64,000 nt of DNA from NCBI GenBank assembly GCA_964023205.1, contig OZ026834.1, forward strand, positions 30,356,756 to 30,420,755, read 5' to 3'. The position numbers were made by a program, and so were the translations under genes. This DNA is from Lutraria lutraria (Eukaryota > Mollusca > Bivalvia > Venerida > Mactridae). Below, in pieces: positions 1 through 11,790 of this stretch. Every line of letters begins with the position of its first letter. The first letter of the stretch is position 1. Below the pieces are notes generated by a model that was given only the letters and a program-made list of their open reading frames with translations, did no database searches and was not told where the DNA came from.

Positions 1-34
1 TTATCATCTGTAAATACTCAAACAAGTGCTTTAG

Positions 35-118
35 CGTACTCGTACTCTGGAGGAATTAATATCTAAACATATGGATATGGTGCGTGTATTCACAAAGAGA
101 GGTCGTCGACTAAAATAA
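35..118 (+). CDS. Candidate 3'-terminal exon, unrecognised protein
   Basis: An AG at 33-34 is followed by 27 open codons and TAA at 116-118. The peptide is polar and basic at the end (…VRVFTKRGRRLK), unlike the Lys/Asn/Ile/Phe-rich translations of the surrounding AT-rich DNA. A polyadenylation signal AATAAA lies at 257-262, about 140 bases after the stop, which fits a short 3'UTR. The rest of the gene would lie left of the window, so the family cannot be judged. I do not recognise the tail. A chance open segment remains possible. Confidence 0.4.
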   Translation, partial: RTRTLEELISKHMDMVRVFTKRGRRLK

Positions 119-3100
119 TATGTTTCCGTTTTTATGTGGCTTGGTTTGAAAAAAATGTAGCCGAAGTAAACATCAAATAATTCATGCTAAAAGCATTAGT
201 CAATAAAAAGTATTATGAATAATTCATGAATCATACGATCTGAGCGAAAGCAAAGAAATAAACACATTCAACGCTAGTAAATATTACCATTACTGGGGTT
301 CTTGTTGTTGTTCGATACGAACACAAAGTTAAGACCACTTCTCAACAGTCGGTCAGTTTTAATTTTGCTGCATGCCGAATAACTTCAATTAACCTTCCGC
401 CTACGAACATAGTTCCAATTTTTCAATTCAATGGCATAAATACAAATTCAAATATTACGTGCATACATGTCTATGCAATATAGTAAACGAGCAATACAAA
501 ACAGTCATAGAAAATCAAAACAATCATCTACCTAGGATTACTTTAATATTTGCTATTAGTACACACATTTCAAGGAAGGGTTACGTCATAATTCACGTGT
601 TGTATATGCTAATTTTGTCTGGTTCCTAGCTTCTAATGTAAACATAAAGAATGATAACTGTGAGTCAACTAGATATTTAAAAAGATGGTTCATCGGGAAA
701 TTTTAATCGATTAAATTGATTTAATGCTTATAATGTGTAACTTTTTCTTCGAGCATGTCTCCATGTATGATATATTACATTCTGCATAAGTTGAATATAC
801 AAAGGGGAAGGTAACGTAGACTTTAATTATATGCTAATTGCTGAACTATGTTTGGTGATCAGATGGGGAAACATAAACAAAGTACTGAAAGCACAAAATT
901 TATACACGAACTATCGTTCAGTCTCCAAAACTCAGTCCAATACCTCATCCTACAAAGAAATTCATCTTCTGACTACTTTGTAGTTCCGAACAACAGCAGA
1001 ACTTTCAGAGCTTTGATTTTTTATGAGTGAACATATCTGGTGAGAGTGTCTTGTAGTTCCAAAAATCGTAGCTTTTGCTATTTACATTGCTTTCCGTACA
1101 TGTATTTCAATACAATAAAAGAGGACTTTTGTCTGAGAGCTTACGTCCCCATTAGATGTTTGGCATTAAAGAAAGATAGATAGAGACTTTATCTTACCAT
1201 TAAGACATAATTCATTAGTACGAAAAAGTCAATGTAGAAAGGCAGACATATTTCAAAGCAGCTGGCATTTCACTAATTTCAAACTGACGTTTTACCAAAT
1301 GAACTACTTCTCGCCAGACAGGAACAACTGTTGGGTTTTTTAGATACAGCATTTAAACATAATATATAACTCGGAAAGAACATATTAACGTCAACCTCCA
1401 GACATTCAGAAAGGTTTCCAAATTTATAGAGCAATTTAATCATGAAAACAATTACTTAGTACTCATATATTACGTCTTTGAGACAGGGGAACTTAAGGAT
1501 CCTTAAAGATATCTAAGATGATCACCATTTACGTTTGCAGACGGATCCTAATGCAGCTTCTATGATGTCATTTTAACAAAATCACCCAGATTGATCCAAT
1601 AAATAATGAACAATTACTTAACCAAAGTTCTATTTTGATCAAAGAGCATGATGGTTATAGTTTCCAAATGCGACCAACTTCAAATATGATATTGTGCAGC
1701 AACATCATAAATGGACGACTACATGAATAAATGCTGAAACAGTTGACATATTAACTCATAGGACAAAATAAATACCTACTGAACATACACGATATTATTT
1801 AACCCTAGCCCAGAGAAAAGTGTGATGGTCAAAGTGTCATTGCATCTAACATACTGTGTAGTCCTTATACAACAGCGGTTAACAAATGCTCAGCTGTGAA
1901 CAGGCTCTGTGATTGTTAAATGCTAAATTGCCACACCGTTACTAGTACTCTTATAACAATCCTGCAATGAATTTGAATTAAAACTAACTTGCAATGTAGA
2001 AAAGACAATGATTCCTAGAAAAAGGCACACACAAATCATCCCACCTTTCCAAGACTATTGCTTTCCTCTAAACCCATAATCCCAAACCAATCAACATAAT
2101 TATGATCATACCAAAGAATGGAGAACAAAACACAATCTTTCCAATCAAACTGAATATTTTCAGATTTTGTTTTGTAATTCTTGTTGTATAAACATCTAAA
2201 TGTCAGGTGCCCCTATAACTTGTTATTCTTAGTTTCGTTAAACCTACCATTGTGTATACCAACTCTTATAGTAAGGTCTTGTTTAATACACAAGACATTA
2301 TCTTCCGGGTTCATACATTCGATCATTTTTAGACCACCTAGTATTGCTATGTTAACGTACACAAGACACAACTAAATACATTTATACATGCATACAAAAA
2401 GAAATTGAACTCCCAAGCAATGCCACCTGCAAACCAATTTACAACAGACATGACATCCACAAAAACACCATCATATCAAACACAAACAAATGCATCTACG
2501 TAGAAATATTTCAGGCTATGAGGTAGGGGTGCGGATATTTCATTTCTATCTATTGTCGGAGACTTTTAGGGGATCCACACCGAGTGCACCCATCCCCAAC
2601 ACTTGAATCGGCTAGTGTATGTAAAGGTGACGAGAACTCGATTAATAAAGGCCTTTGTAACACAAGTTTGCCTGTAATGTTTATTGTTCTACTTTGCCTG
2701 ATGATGTTCTCTCTTGTCAACATAATTGCTCTAGAACACAAATACGTGTATCATCTGAAATATACTGATAATTTGATAATACAGTTCTCAAAGGGCCTTG
2801 TAATGCAAGGAAGGTATTTGATTATTCTCCCAAGTGTGATAAATAAGCTGAGAAATCCAAGACATATGATAAATGAGACTGGCAAACTCATGATATTAAA
2901 TGTATAGAGCAACTGAACGTTAAATATCAAGCCTGTAAATGAAAGAATAAAATAGAAAAAAAATTGAATAACACCATATATAATATTGTCACGAGTGTTG
3001 GATCGGTAAATAGATTCGGGGAAAGGTTGTATTTTGAGCAACGTGGTATTTTTTCTAAAGATTCTTTTCTTATGTTTACCTATTTCTAAATAACGATGTT

Positions 3101-4197
3101 TGGTGTTTGTTTTCATACTTTCATTGCAATCGATGGGTACGTCATCGTATTAACTCGAGACGATTGTTAAGATGCTTACAATAGAAGCTTTGACAATATT
3201 ATCACGAATAACCATGTCTTGAGATATTTGAGAATATAATGTGCCATACAAGAAAAACATCGTTTTAATGCCAATATCCATTTATATCTTGTAAGCCTAT
3301 AAATATAAGGTAATTCTATAAGTTTCCGGCGGCAAAAAATAACTTACGTAATTATTCTGAATGCAACATAAATAACAAAAAAGTTGTTTGTGGAGACATA
3401 AGGTTGTGTTTCAATCTATATTTGTAATAATAAATTAAAATAACCATTGTAAGATTACACTGATATTTTTTTTTTATATAATTATGTCAGGAAGTTGTTT
3501 TTGATATAGTGTCTGTCTGCCTTTGTAGATCTAAATAACTTTGTTTATGTCCGAGATTATTTTAGGCCATTCGGAGGCGGAAGATGCAATCAGAGTGTCT
3601 AACCGGCACCTACATTCAGAATTCAAAGCATGCTTCATTTATTCCATATTCATGAGTACTAAATGTATAAATGAACAATAACTTGTGTTCAGAAAGTCAG
3701 TAACAGTAATTATTATGTGATATGAACGAGGACATTCCGACTGGAAGGGAACATTAAGCCGCTAATGAAACAATCTGATCGCTAATATCAGAATAAACCT
3801 CGAAACAACGAAACAACGAAGAGTACATAATAATATTATGTTAAAAGCAAATTGCTTTTACTAACACCTTTGGCGTGTTCGAATACATAATTAATTACAA
3901 TTTGTATAACCATTCTTTTCATTGCAGTAATTATATAAGCACATGTGCAATTTGAATATGATTCATTTGTCGATAAAGTCACGCATTTCATCAGTTAGTA
4001 CTTGTATAAGTATAATTATCTGAATTTCAAATCAAAACAATAAAAAACATTAATAAAAGGGAAACTTTACAATCCTCTTTATTTTATAACTTAATAAGCA
4101 ACATTCAAGCATGAGGAACGGTGCTAACAATGAAATAAACATTTTAAATAATAATATTTTCTATTTCATGCCCCGATAATCTTCGTGGCTGACTGTA
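119..4197. other. AT-rich intergenic or intronic DNA
   Basis: Apart from the AATAAA at 257-262 (+) and one at 4078-4083 on the - strand, I see no supported feature here. Two antisense open frames of about 110-120 codons overlap at 2584-3116, with hydrophobic stretches, but neither has splice or homology support. Confidence 0.5.
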
Positions 4198-4316
4198 TTA
4201 AATGCTGGTCTTTCTACCTCTTGTTGTTTTGTTTATGTCAATTTTCTCATTCAAGTGATCGTCTATCACAGCTTGAGTTGAACTATCAACACTATTGACC
4301 ACGACAGCTCCAGTTT
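4198..4316 (-). CDS. Candidate 3'-terminal exon, unrecognised protein
   Basis: On the - strand an AG at 4318-4317 opens 38 codons ending in TAA at 4200-4198. The peptide is hydrophilic and balanced (TGAVVVNSVD near the start, TTRGRKTSI at the end), unlike the local background. An AATAAA on the - strand at 4083-4078 sits about 115 bases past the stop. The polypyrimidine tract before the acceptor is poor, and an in-frame TGA lies just upstream, so the exon boundary is uncertain. An alternative acceptor lies 9 bases further in. I cannot assign a family; upstream exons would lie at higher coordinates. Confidence 0.42.
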
Positions 4317-5199
4317 CTCACCGTGCATGCATTAAGCTTTCAAATGTTCAAACTACGTGTGTGGAAACATATTGCAACATTCGACATGACCGAACTGACA
4401 AAATCCCCGACTCAAAAATATTTTAGTGACTTTAGCAAAAACATGTTTTTTCTTTATTCCAGCATTTCAATTAAACCGTATTTTATTTGAAAAGTAACTA
4501 AATGCCTGCCTACATACCTACAGCTTGGGTCGGGTAACCTAAAACCTACTTATTTTAAGAATGACCAACTATGATCACGTTATGGTATGTGGCTAAAGCC
4601 TAGCATGGCCAAGTAACCAGTGGCGTGAAGTTAAGAATAACAGTTGTTCAATCAACACTATTTTAAACTACTTGCTAAGTTTACTCTTCAAATTTGGCGG
4701 CTCATCATCGTTAATAAGAACATCAAAGGACGTAATCGTTATGCACCGCATTGAATGTTGATTTAATGCGTTGCCTATCGATTTATAGCATCGCATTGTG
4801 TTCTGTTCGTCTTTCTTCGCAAGAATATATATTGCTTACTTTATCATCTGGAAGCATTTATGCAGAAATATTATATAATTGTATATTTACATTTTGTTAC
4901 CTTTTTATTGGAAATGATAGACGTATTTACGTTCTGAATATAATCGCCCGTGCGTACTGATTTCAAAGAAGTTTGTTTATAATATTTTGTATTCAAAAAA
5001 GTAATTACCACTTAGCGTGAATTCAGAATCATGCTGTTGTTTTACTAAATATTCGAATGGTGCTTACTAAGTACATGACATACACCAAATTCATCTGTTT
5101 AACAATGGAAGAAATCAAATGTTGCGACATGATTTGAAAGCACAGCAACCATAGGAAAATGGTCACTTACACGAGAAACACGTATGTTTTATAAAATTT

Positions 5200-5594
5200 G
5201 GTTATCTGTAAAATAAGTGCAGGTCCTATATATATATATAACTATATACGTAAGCTATTGCGTAAGCTGAAATACAAACTCATCATATATTCTAAAAAAT
5301 AATTATTTGTGTTCCACAATAACCGCTGTCGATGTGAAACTGTTTCAGGTGAAGTTTTCCGCGGTAATGGTTCCATGATTAGTTCGCTGGGCTTCCCAGT
5401 TGCGGTAAGTCATTCCCTTCTATGATTTTTTACATATACAGTACAACCTCTGTAGAGCAACACCCTGCGGGACCTTCAAATATTGGCTGTTGTTTAGAGG
5501 TTGTTGCTCTACAGTGGTTCAATTCATAGTAATAGTTTACGTATATACAATGTAGTTTGAAAATATTGGACTTTCACTTATTTTACAGATAACC
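5200..5594. repeat. Perfect 20-bp inverted repeat pair spanning 395 bp
   Basis: A 20-base sequence at 5200-5219 (begins GGTTATCTGT) is matched exactly in reverse complement at 5575-5594. The similarity extends weakly outside the 20-mers. The pair encloses a candidate exon and a MITE, so it may be the ends of an old element or a hairpin in an intron. Confidence 0.6.
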
Positions 5595-5668
5595 ATTTTT
5601 TATGATTGTTTTACAAAATTCAGATTTTCCTTCATGAATACGTGATGTTGTCGGCTACTTGTGAAATG
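5349..5668 (+). CDS. Two candidate small internal exons (5349-5404, 5624-5668)
   Basis: The first segment, 56 nt, lies between an AG after 'ctgttt' and a GTAAGT donor. Only one frame is open, with a 2-nt start and phase-0 end. The second, 45 nt, starts phase 0 after 'aaaattcag', ends phase 0 at another GTAAGT donor, and is also open in one frame only. The phases join cleanly into about 34 residues containing GNGSMISSLGF and FLHEYVMLSA. The intron between them would be 219 nt. No family is recognised. The first exon lies inside the 5200-5594 inverted-repeat pair, so both could be chance or element-derived. Confidence 0.3.
5437..5526 (+). mobile_element. MITE, TACAGTACAACC family (short or degenerate copy)
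   Basis: It starts with TACAGTACAACC and ends in an inverted CTCTACAGTGGTT-like segment. The internal part carries the 'GAGGTTGTTGCTC' signature shared with the copies at 6244, 59777 and 60857. The right end has decayed. Confidence 0.6.
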
Positions 5669-6035
5669 GTAAGTTAGTACTGGGTAAAATCCAGTCCGAG
5701 ACAACTGACACGGTAAGCTGACCACCGTTTTTTGATAATATTGTCTAAAAACGACATCAATCTCACTGAATGGTGAGACTGAGTCATTAATCTGCCGAGA
5801 AGAGAGGGATGTTCTGTGAGTGTTCTTTTTTCTTGAAATCCTATTCTAACTATTTTTATTTGAGATTAGTTATGACTCAATGAAGAATAGTATCTTACAA
5901 AAAACACGCAACCTTTAATGTTGGGATATTGGGATATATAATTATTGAGAGTATAACAGGTATTTTAATGTCTATGGGTTTGAGACTGAAAATGTGGCAT
6001 ATGTCTCTGTTCAAATTAGCCATCAACTATTTCAG

Positions 6036-6173
6036 ACAATGTCGGTTACTTCACACAAACACGGGGACATTGGCACATACATGCAAAACCAGATGAAGAT
6101 ACACTCGTAAATAAATACTTCTGGCAAGTTTGCAAGGAAAGCTCGTTAGATACACTGCTCACCCTCTATAACG
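6036..6173 (+). CDS. Candidate internal exon, unrecognised protein
   Basis: A good acceptor (…caactatttcag) at 6034-6035 opens 45 codons plus one base, up to a GT at 6174-6175 (AACG|GTATAA). The translation is strongly protein-like, with segments such as NVGYFTQTRGHWHIH, KPDEDTLVNKYFWQ and VCKESSLDTLL. The frame stays open beyond the donor into a MITE at 6244, which argues for the donor. The exon starts after 2 bases and ends phase 1, so it does not join directly to the exons called at 5349-5668; another exon, or a different gene, would be needed. The segment 8954-9165 starts in a compatible phase. I do not recognise the family. Confidence 0.4.
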
Positions 6174-6243
6174 GTATAAACATCAACCACTGGTTAATAT
6201 TAAAACATACAAAACAAAACCAATCATCGATATTAATAAAGTA

Positions 6244-6408
6244 TACAGTACAACCTCTCTAAAGCGACCCTCTCTCTTGAGCAACAACCTCCTTTCAGCA
6301 ACAGCATGATTGAACTATTAATTTAACCTCTCTAGGGCAACAACCTCTCAACAACACCATAATTGTATTATGCTCCCATGGGTTTTGCTTTCGAATGGTA
6401 GCACTGTA
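6244..6408 (+). mobile_element. MITE, TACAGTACAACC family
   Basis: The element runs from TACAGTACAACC at 6244 to a decayed inverted end (GGTAGCACTGTA) at 6408. Flanking TA on both sides would suit a pogo/Tc1-mariner-type TA target. The interior has the repeated CTCTCTAGGGCAACAACC motif. There is no coding capacity. Confidence 0.7.
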
Positions 6409-6863
6409 TTAGAAAACCACATTTTGCAACATCTTCAGTATTAAAGTCTTCACATTATATATATATTACCCAGTTTTCAATGTTCCGCCAATATCACCAT
6501 CTACTTTATATTGAGGCTCTAAACATGAAGACAATTGCTTTCTAAAAGGGGAATATATAAACGAGTATTATTAATTCTGCCAATCGCACAATCTGACAGT
6601 TCATGTCTGTTCTGACAATGTATTGATAAAGTATGAATTATGGAAAACCTTGAGATATAATCGGAAACATTATGTTTTGCAATCTTATAGACATTGCTCT
6701 TATTGAATAGCGAATAAAAAGTTAAATCGAACATCGATGAAGCGATTTACTGTTTCTTGAGTTTTATACTGTTTGTTTGAAATGCTATCGTGACTTTATT
6801 TAAAGACGCAACTTCCGATCAGACTATCGGATGCATATGAACTTTCTCTCTACATTGTTTTAT

Positions 6864-6867
<4 letters not shown>

Positions 6868-6904
<37 letters not shown>
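6868..6904 (+). repeat. (CT)n microsatellite
   Basis: An uninterrupted CT run of about 36 bases is flanked on both sides by a direct repeat of CTCTACATTGTTTTAT. This suggests expansion within, or duplication of, a short segment. Confidence 0.9.
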
Positions 6905-6907
<3 letters not shown>

Positions 6908-8953
6908 ATTGTTTTATTAGTGATAGACATGCAGTGAATGCTGACTTACTGTACTGAATCTATAAATAGCTAAATCTGACGATGGGTTTAAACCACATAA
7001 ACTCCTCCCTCTAATTTTCAAATTTGAATTTCTATTTGAAAATATTAGAACCAAAATCTTCATACATTTTGAAGTTTCTTATCTGGACTGATAAAAGAAT
7101 GATTTTGTTTCATTCCGAATATTTTTCAGTGATTAAAACACCATCTAATATCAGGTTTTTTTTTAAATCTCTCTCTGAGCTGAAAACAGTTTAAAAATCA
7201 AGGGAAACCACCCAACAGCCATTACCTGCCTTTTATACCCCTGATGGGGATTTAAGTCAAGACAGTTTATAATGCAATGCAAAAAAAATGTTTAAGCAAT
7301 TTGAGACTGACAAGTCACGCGTACGTCAATACTCGTACTCACAAAAACAATTCAGACACTCGCTATATACTCTAAGACATACAGGCTAATTCGATGTTCC
7401 TTCATCCTTTAAGTTTCGTACAATTCTAGACCAAGGAAGGCTACATTGTTTTCCAAGTTAAAAACATAAATCACTATAGTCTTTCCATTAAGGTTTTGTG
7501 ATGGTCCTTGCCCCCAACCCCTCTTTTGATAAATAGACCCCTGGCATACAACAAGACAATATGGTGTGATCCCCCTTAATTAATGTCTACTTATCTCCAT
7601 TTAAGGTAATTATTTATAACAATGTTTTCCTCTCACGTATAATAAAAAGCTTTTAGCCAATACTTGTATTTAAACGAATTCTTATATATTCTAATATTGA
7701 CTAAATGTAGAAAATTACGAAGCACTTGTTACTTGTTACCATGGGTTTTAAGGCGTTTTTGTCGCTCAAAACACACCAGAAATATAATATCAGACTTTCT
7801 ATTAATGAAGCATTTATTGTAATGCCATGGAATCCTAAATTACAAATATATGAGTAATGCTCAAATAAGGTAAACATGTTTGAATACGTTCGGTTTCCGT
7901 CGTCATAGTAACTTCAGATAATATCGTTAATTTGGCCAGATGGTATTTACGGTAAAATGATATGTGGAAGAATAATGTGCATAAATGGCATAAAAACACA
8001 TATAGTCGAACACATAATTATGGAATATCATTTTTCAATAAAGCAGGATATGATTCTGACAGAACTTACTGTTTTGCCTCTGATCATTCCAATATGATAC
8101 CCTAGGAGGGACTGTATTGTATCCTCATGTTTTGCATGTTTCTCTGTTTTGGATAGGAATTGTAATGGGAGACTTGTAGAGGGAAGGGAGAATTATGGGG
8201 TAATGGAATGTTTTGTATGTTGTTTTTTATTAATATTTTCCTTATACCTGAAGTTTGACCTTTGATCCCTTGAACACATTTCACGGGGTCTGTTGCTCTG
8301 TTGGGATCTCTAATGATTGTTTTTCGCTATGATTGCCAGTGGGAAAATGAAGATTTTTATTATGTGGCTTCTCCTGGGAAACGTCGATTTTTTGTCTTTT
8401 TATTATGAAGCACTGAATCATCTAACTCAATCCTACATGGGTTTTTTTGTCTTGGTAACGTTGGGCGAAATCAATACGTGATATTAAATCTTGAAAACAT
8501 TTTCCTTTCATTTAATGATTTGTTTGTTAATCGTATGGTGTGGTGTTTTATCTAAGTCTATTAAATGTTATGATGTTCAGGCTTTACCTACACAGAGGTT
8601 GCAGAAAACCTCCGCTGAGAAATAATGCATACTTTAAAATCCATGTAAACCTTATTGTACCATTTATTAATGTCATTACGGATAAGCATAAAACACACAA
8701 AAAAACAAACAATCTCAGCTAAAATCGCATTCGGAACTCAAATACGGTAATAGCTAATTATAAACATACTGATAGTTCATACTAAAGGGAACTATGAGGT
8801 CGCTAATGTCTTAAGTTGAGACATTAAACATTCCACGGTAGACGATTTGCATTTACGATTGGCTTGTTCTGAGAAATGCAGTGTACTCGAAAACTGAGAC
8901 AATTCACATTTACAATCTATATAAAGGCTAAATAACTTGCGGTGTTTTTACAG

Positions 8954-9165
8954 TTAATTCTGTTTATTTAGTGACCATATGGGTAACTATTCCAGTGTTT
9001 AATATTCATTATAAGTCCAAAAACTTATCCAGATTGGATGAAGTACTGCAGTCTAGAAATATGAGTATAGTTAATGGTGCGTTTATATTGACCTCAAATA
9101 TAGCTGAGTGTGTAAGAAAGTGGGAAACAAAACATTTGATGAATGATTCAGTACTCACTGAATGA
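8954..9165 (+). CDS. Candidate terminal exon, unrecognised
   Basis: The acceptor 'gtgtttttacag' at 8952-8953 opens 69 codons to TGA at 9163-9165, entering with 2 bases as the exon at 6036-6173 would require (phase 1). The first third is hydrophobic and could be a membrane segment. The rest is polar (SRLDEVLQSRNM, ECVRKWETKHL). No polyadenylation signal follows closely; the nearest AATAAA is near 9942. The length alone is not significant in DNA this AT-rich. Confidence 0.3.
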
Positions 9166-10454
9166 TGTTTCTGTCTAGTATGGTGTTATTTACGTAGCAG
9201 ACCCATCAGCTAGTTTTTGGACTCTGGTGTTACGTAATCGATTTGGGAGAAGCTGGTATTATTAATCATTTTTTACTTTCTTTTTTAATCTTTTTTAAAC
9301 AATCTGATATGTATTGTATGCATCCATTAAGTGATAAAAAATGTCAAAATATTTAAAATGAAAGTTTTTTACCGTTACTACAAAGCTTTGAAAATGTTTT
9401 CTGTATATATAATAGCTTCTCCCAAAACGGTTAGGCTACGCTCTTTTTATTCGTTCGTTTCTAAACCTTACTACCCCAACTTCGCAAAAGTACCGAAAAC
9501 GTTTTCGAAGCTTGTAATTGGTTCGAATACAGTCCATGAAAACTGGTTAAATGAACCGGTCATCGTATATAACAGAAATATCGTTAAAAATTAAAAGTTA
9601 GTCGTACTGGTGATGCGTGTATCGAACAATGAAATACCTTACAACCTTGAAAATAATTAAATTACTTATTATCTCCTATTACTATTCTTATACTTCTGTA
9701 TACTTGAATGTCAGATTTTCTTATTTAATCAAAGTAATACGCTTGAAAATACGCTCTACTTATGAAATTCCATTAACATTTAAGATCTCTGTCAAGAAAA
9801 TATCACCAGGAAAAGTGAGAACATTGTACATATTGGTTTTGTTGTTGACAAATTAATCAGGAAAATGTCAATACCTTAAAATAATTAAATTCAGACACGA
9901 AAAAACGCATGGAATAGTATACGCTCTTATTTTGAGCACAATAAAGCATTGATTTAATACCATCTTCGGGAGAAAAAGCACCTTAGTATCATAAAAGTTG
10001 TTATACCAAACGAATATAGAAATCTGGTACGAAAATGTGCTATTTAACATGAAAAGGTTTTAAAATTCTGATAATTGCGATATTTTTAGTACGAATATTT
10101 ACGTACAAATCACTATGTCACGGAACACAAAATAATAATAGATCTTCCATGATTCACAGGTAATCTAGGAATCAAAATAACTGTAAATTAATTAATACCG
10201 ATGCCAAAGTGTTTTTTATGTACGTAATATTGTCTGGTGTTAAATTCAAATTAATCTTCCGTTACCATTCTGAATTGGGTATAAAGTAACACGTACTTCG
10301 TCAGTGTCTGATTGGTTGTTGTTGATTTATAATGTCATTGGAATGCAATCGTAACTACTCGGGCATTTCCGTAACTGAGAAATACGCATCGTACATAAGT
10401 GTAGGGTTACAAATTTTGGTTATGCGGTTCCGGTAACTACTTTTTAAACTCTAG
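9166..10454. other. AT-rich DNA without supported genes
   Basis: An 87-codon open frame at 9331-9594 and shorter ones were inspected. None shows splice sites, a recognised motif or a composition clearly different from background. Confidence 0.45.
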
Positions 10455-10711
10455 GTAACCGATTTCAAAAATTATTCTCAGAATTACAGACCTTCAAACC
10501 TATTTATCGTTCGCTATATTGGTAAAAATAGACATCGGTTCCCATTTAAAGAGAATCAGGTTGTTTCCACCGTGGGATTCCAAAAATGGAAAGTAGCCCG
10601 CGAACAAAGAAAACAAAATGGCGGTCTGCCTATTATGTCCGAGGCACTTTCTTTAGTCAAACGCCGAGGAGATCCGTTTGACTGCAATGGTGAAGGCATC
10701 ACAGGTCTGTG
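10455..10711 (+). CDS. Open segment or first-exon/promoter candidate
   Basis: About 85 codons are open from the TAG at 10452-10454 to a TGA at 10711-10713. Possible acceptors are at 10480-10481 and 10488-10489, and a donor (CACAG|GTCTGT) is at 10705. The last part is convincingly protein-like (MSEALSLVKRRGDPFD, then CNGEGIT). Two readings compete. One is an internal exon of about 215-220 nt. The other is a first exon starting at the ATG at 10635. The upstream AAAATGGCGGTC at 10615-10626 is a good YY1-type element, common near TATA-less promoters, and supports the second reading. I cannot name the family. Confidence 0.27.
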
Positions 10712-10934
10712 ATGTTTCATGATAAATCGTTCTTTATATTTTATTTTATTTGTTTTTCTTGGAATGAGTTAGGAAAACCTAACGGATAAATACAGGTAAA
10801 CACCTGTTATTGACAAGTAAAATAATACTCATGATTTATCAAATGGAAAACTGGAAATATTGTGGAGGGCATGAATTCCAGCCTTACCTAACAAATATTT
10901 TTTCAATGCGGAATATTGTTGTAATCAAAGTGTT

Positions 10935-11192
10935 TTTTCGGTTTCAATGGGGTTAACGACGTCTTTAAACGACATTTCATTTATATACGGCGGCCGGTTT
11001 ACCTAACCAGTATTCCTGCACTGAATTCTGATTAGCAATGGCTTACCCTCAGAAAGAACCGGCAACTTCTCCGAAAATCGACATCTTTATTAATTTTTAT
11101 AGAAGGGTATGACCTATACCGATTCGAACTCAGTATCGCCGAGGTACACGTCCAGAGCACCTACCACTGGAGCATGGCCGCGCCCCGTTTTT
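10935..11192 (-). mobile_element. SINE-B copy (tRNA-derived)
   Basis: Read on the - strand, a degenerate tRNA head (B-box-like GAGTTCGAATCG; A-box region CCAGTGGTAGGTGC) is followed by a body with GAAGTTGCCGGTTC and GGCCGCCGTATAT. The same body occurs at 30878, 31262 and 34890, all on the - strand. The copy is divergent and non-coding. Confidence 0.7.
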
Positions 11193-11445
11193 GTTTCAGA
11201 GTCATTGTTAGTAAAGCTTTTTTTTCATTTCAAGGGCAGCTGCATGTTATCTGAAGCATTTACACGGCAAGAACCATTATTCGATCCTAGTTCCATAAAA
11301 TTGAAAAGTGTATAGGACATTTATGGGAACAATGAAAACACATTCTGTGTTTTTCAATGAAAAATATCAATGTGACATGACAAAACACATTGATGACATG
11401 TACGTAATCATTCTCTCAGCATTAGTTCAAAAGGTGCTTCCGTGG

Positions 11446-11720
11446 TCCAGTTGTCATATCTCTGACTAGTAATCACTAGTCCGTCCGCTGTGATATAATC
11501 CCTACAACGCTCAAATCACGCATGTAAGGACGCTGGCCAGCTGGCTTATGGCAGATCACTGGTTCTACTCTTGTTAGTGCCTGGGGCTGCACTCTTGCAC
11601 CCACCAGTTAACCTCTGGGAGGCAGTTTTGTCATGTTCTTATGTCTTGGTCGGGTTTTTGTTTGTTAGAATTCCGGGAGTTCTGTTTTATTTTCATTGGC
11701 TACAGACCACTCCCGAGGTG
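11446..11720 (+). mobile_element. SINE-D copy (tRNA-related head)
   Basis: It begins with TGGTCCAGTTGTCATATC…CTAGTAATCACTAG, a decayed tRNA-like head, followed by the conserved CCAGCTGGCTTATGG…GGTTCTAC block. That block recurs at 56668. The 3' end is unclear. An antisense open frame here is explained by the repeat. Confidence 0.55.
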
Positions 11721-11790
11721 AACATTTTGTATTCCTGCGGTCATTGTGCTGCTTTTTCTTCTTGTCATTGACTTCTGTGACTACATGAAT

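Noticed and set aside
2584..3116. Antisense pair of 107- and 121-codon frames with hydrophobic segments
   Set aside because: Frames of this length are expected a few times by chance in 64 kb of such DNA. No recognised motif, splice site or promoter supports either.
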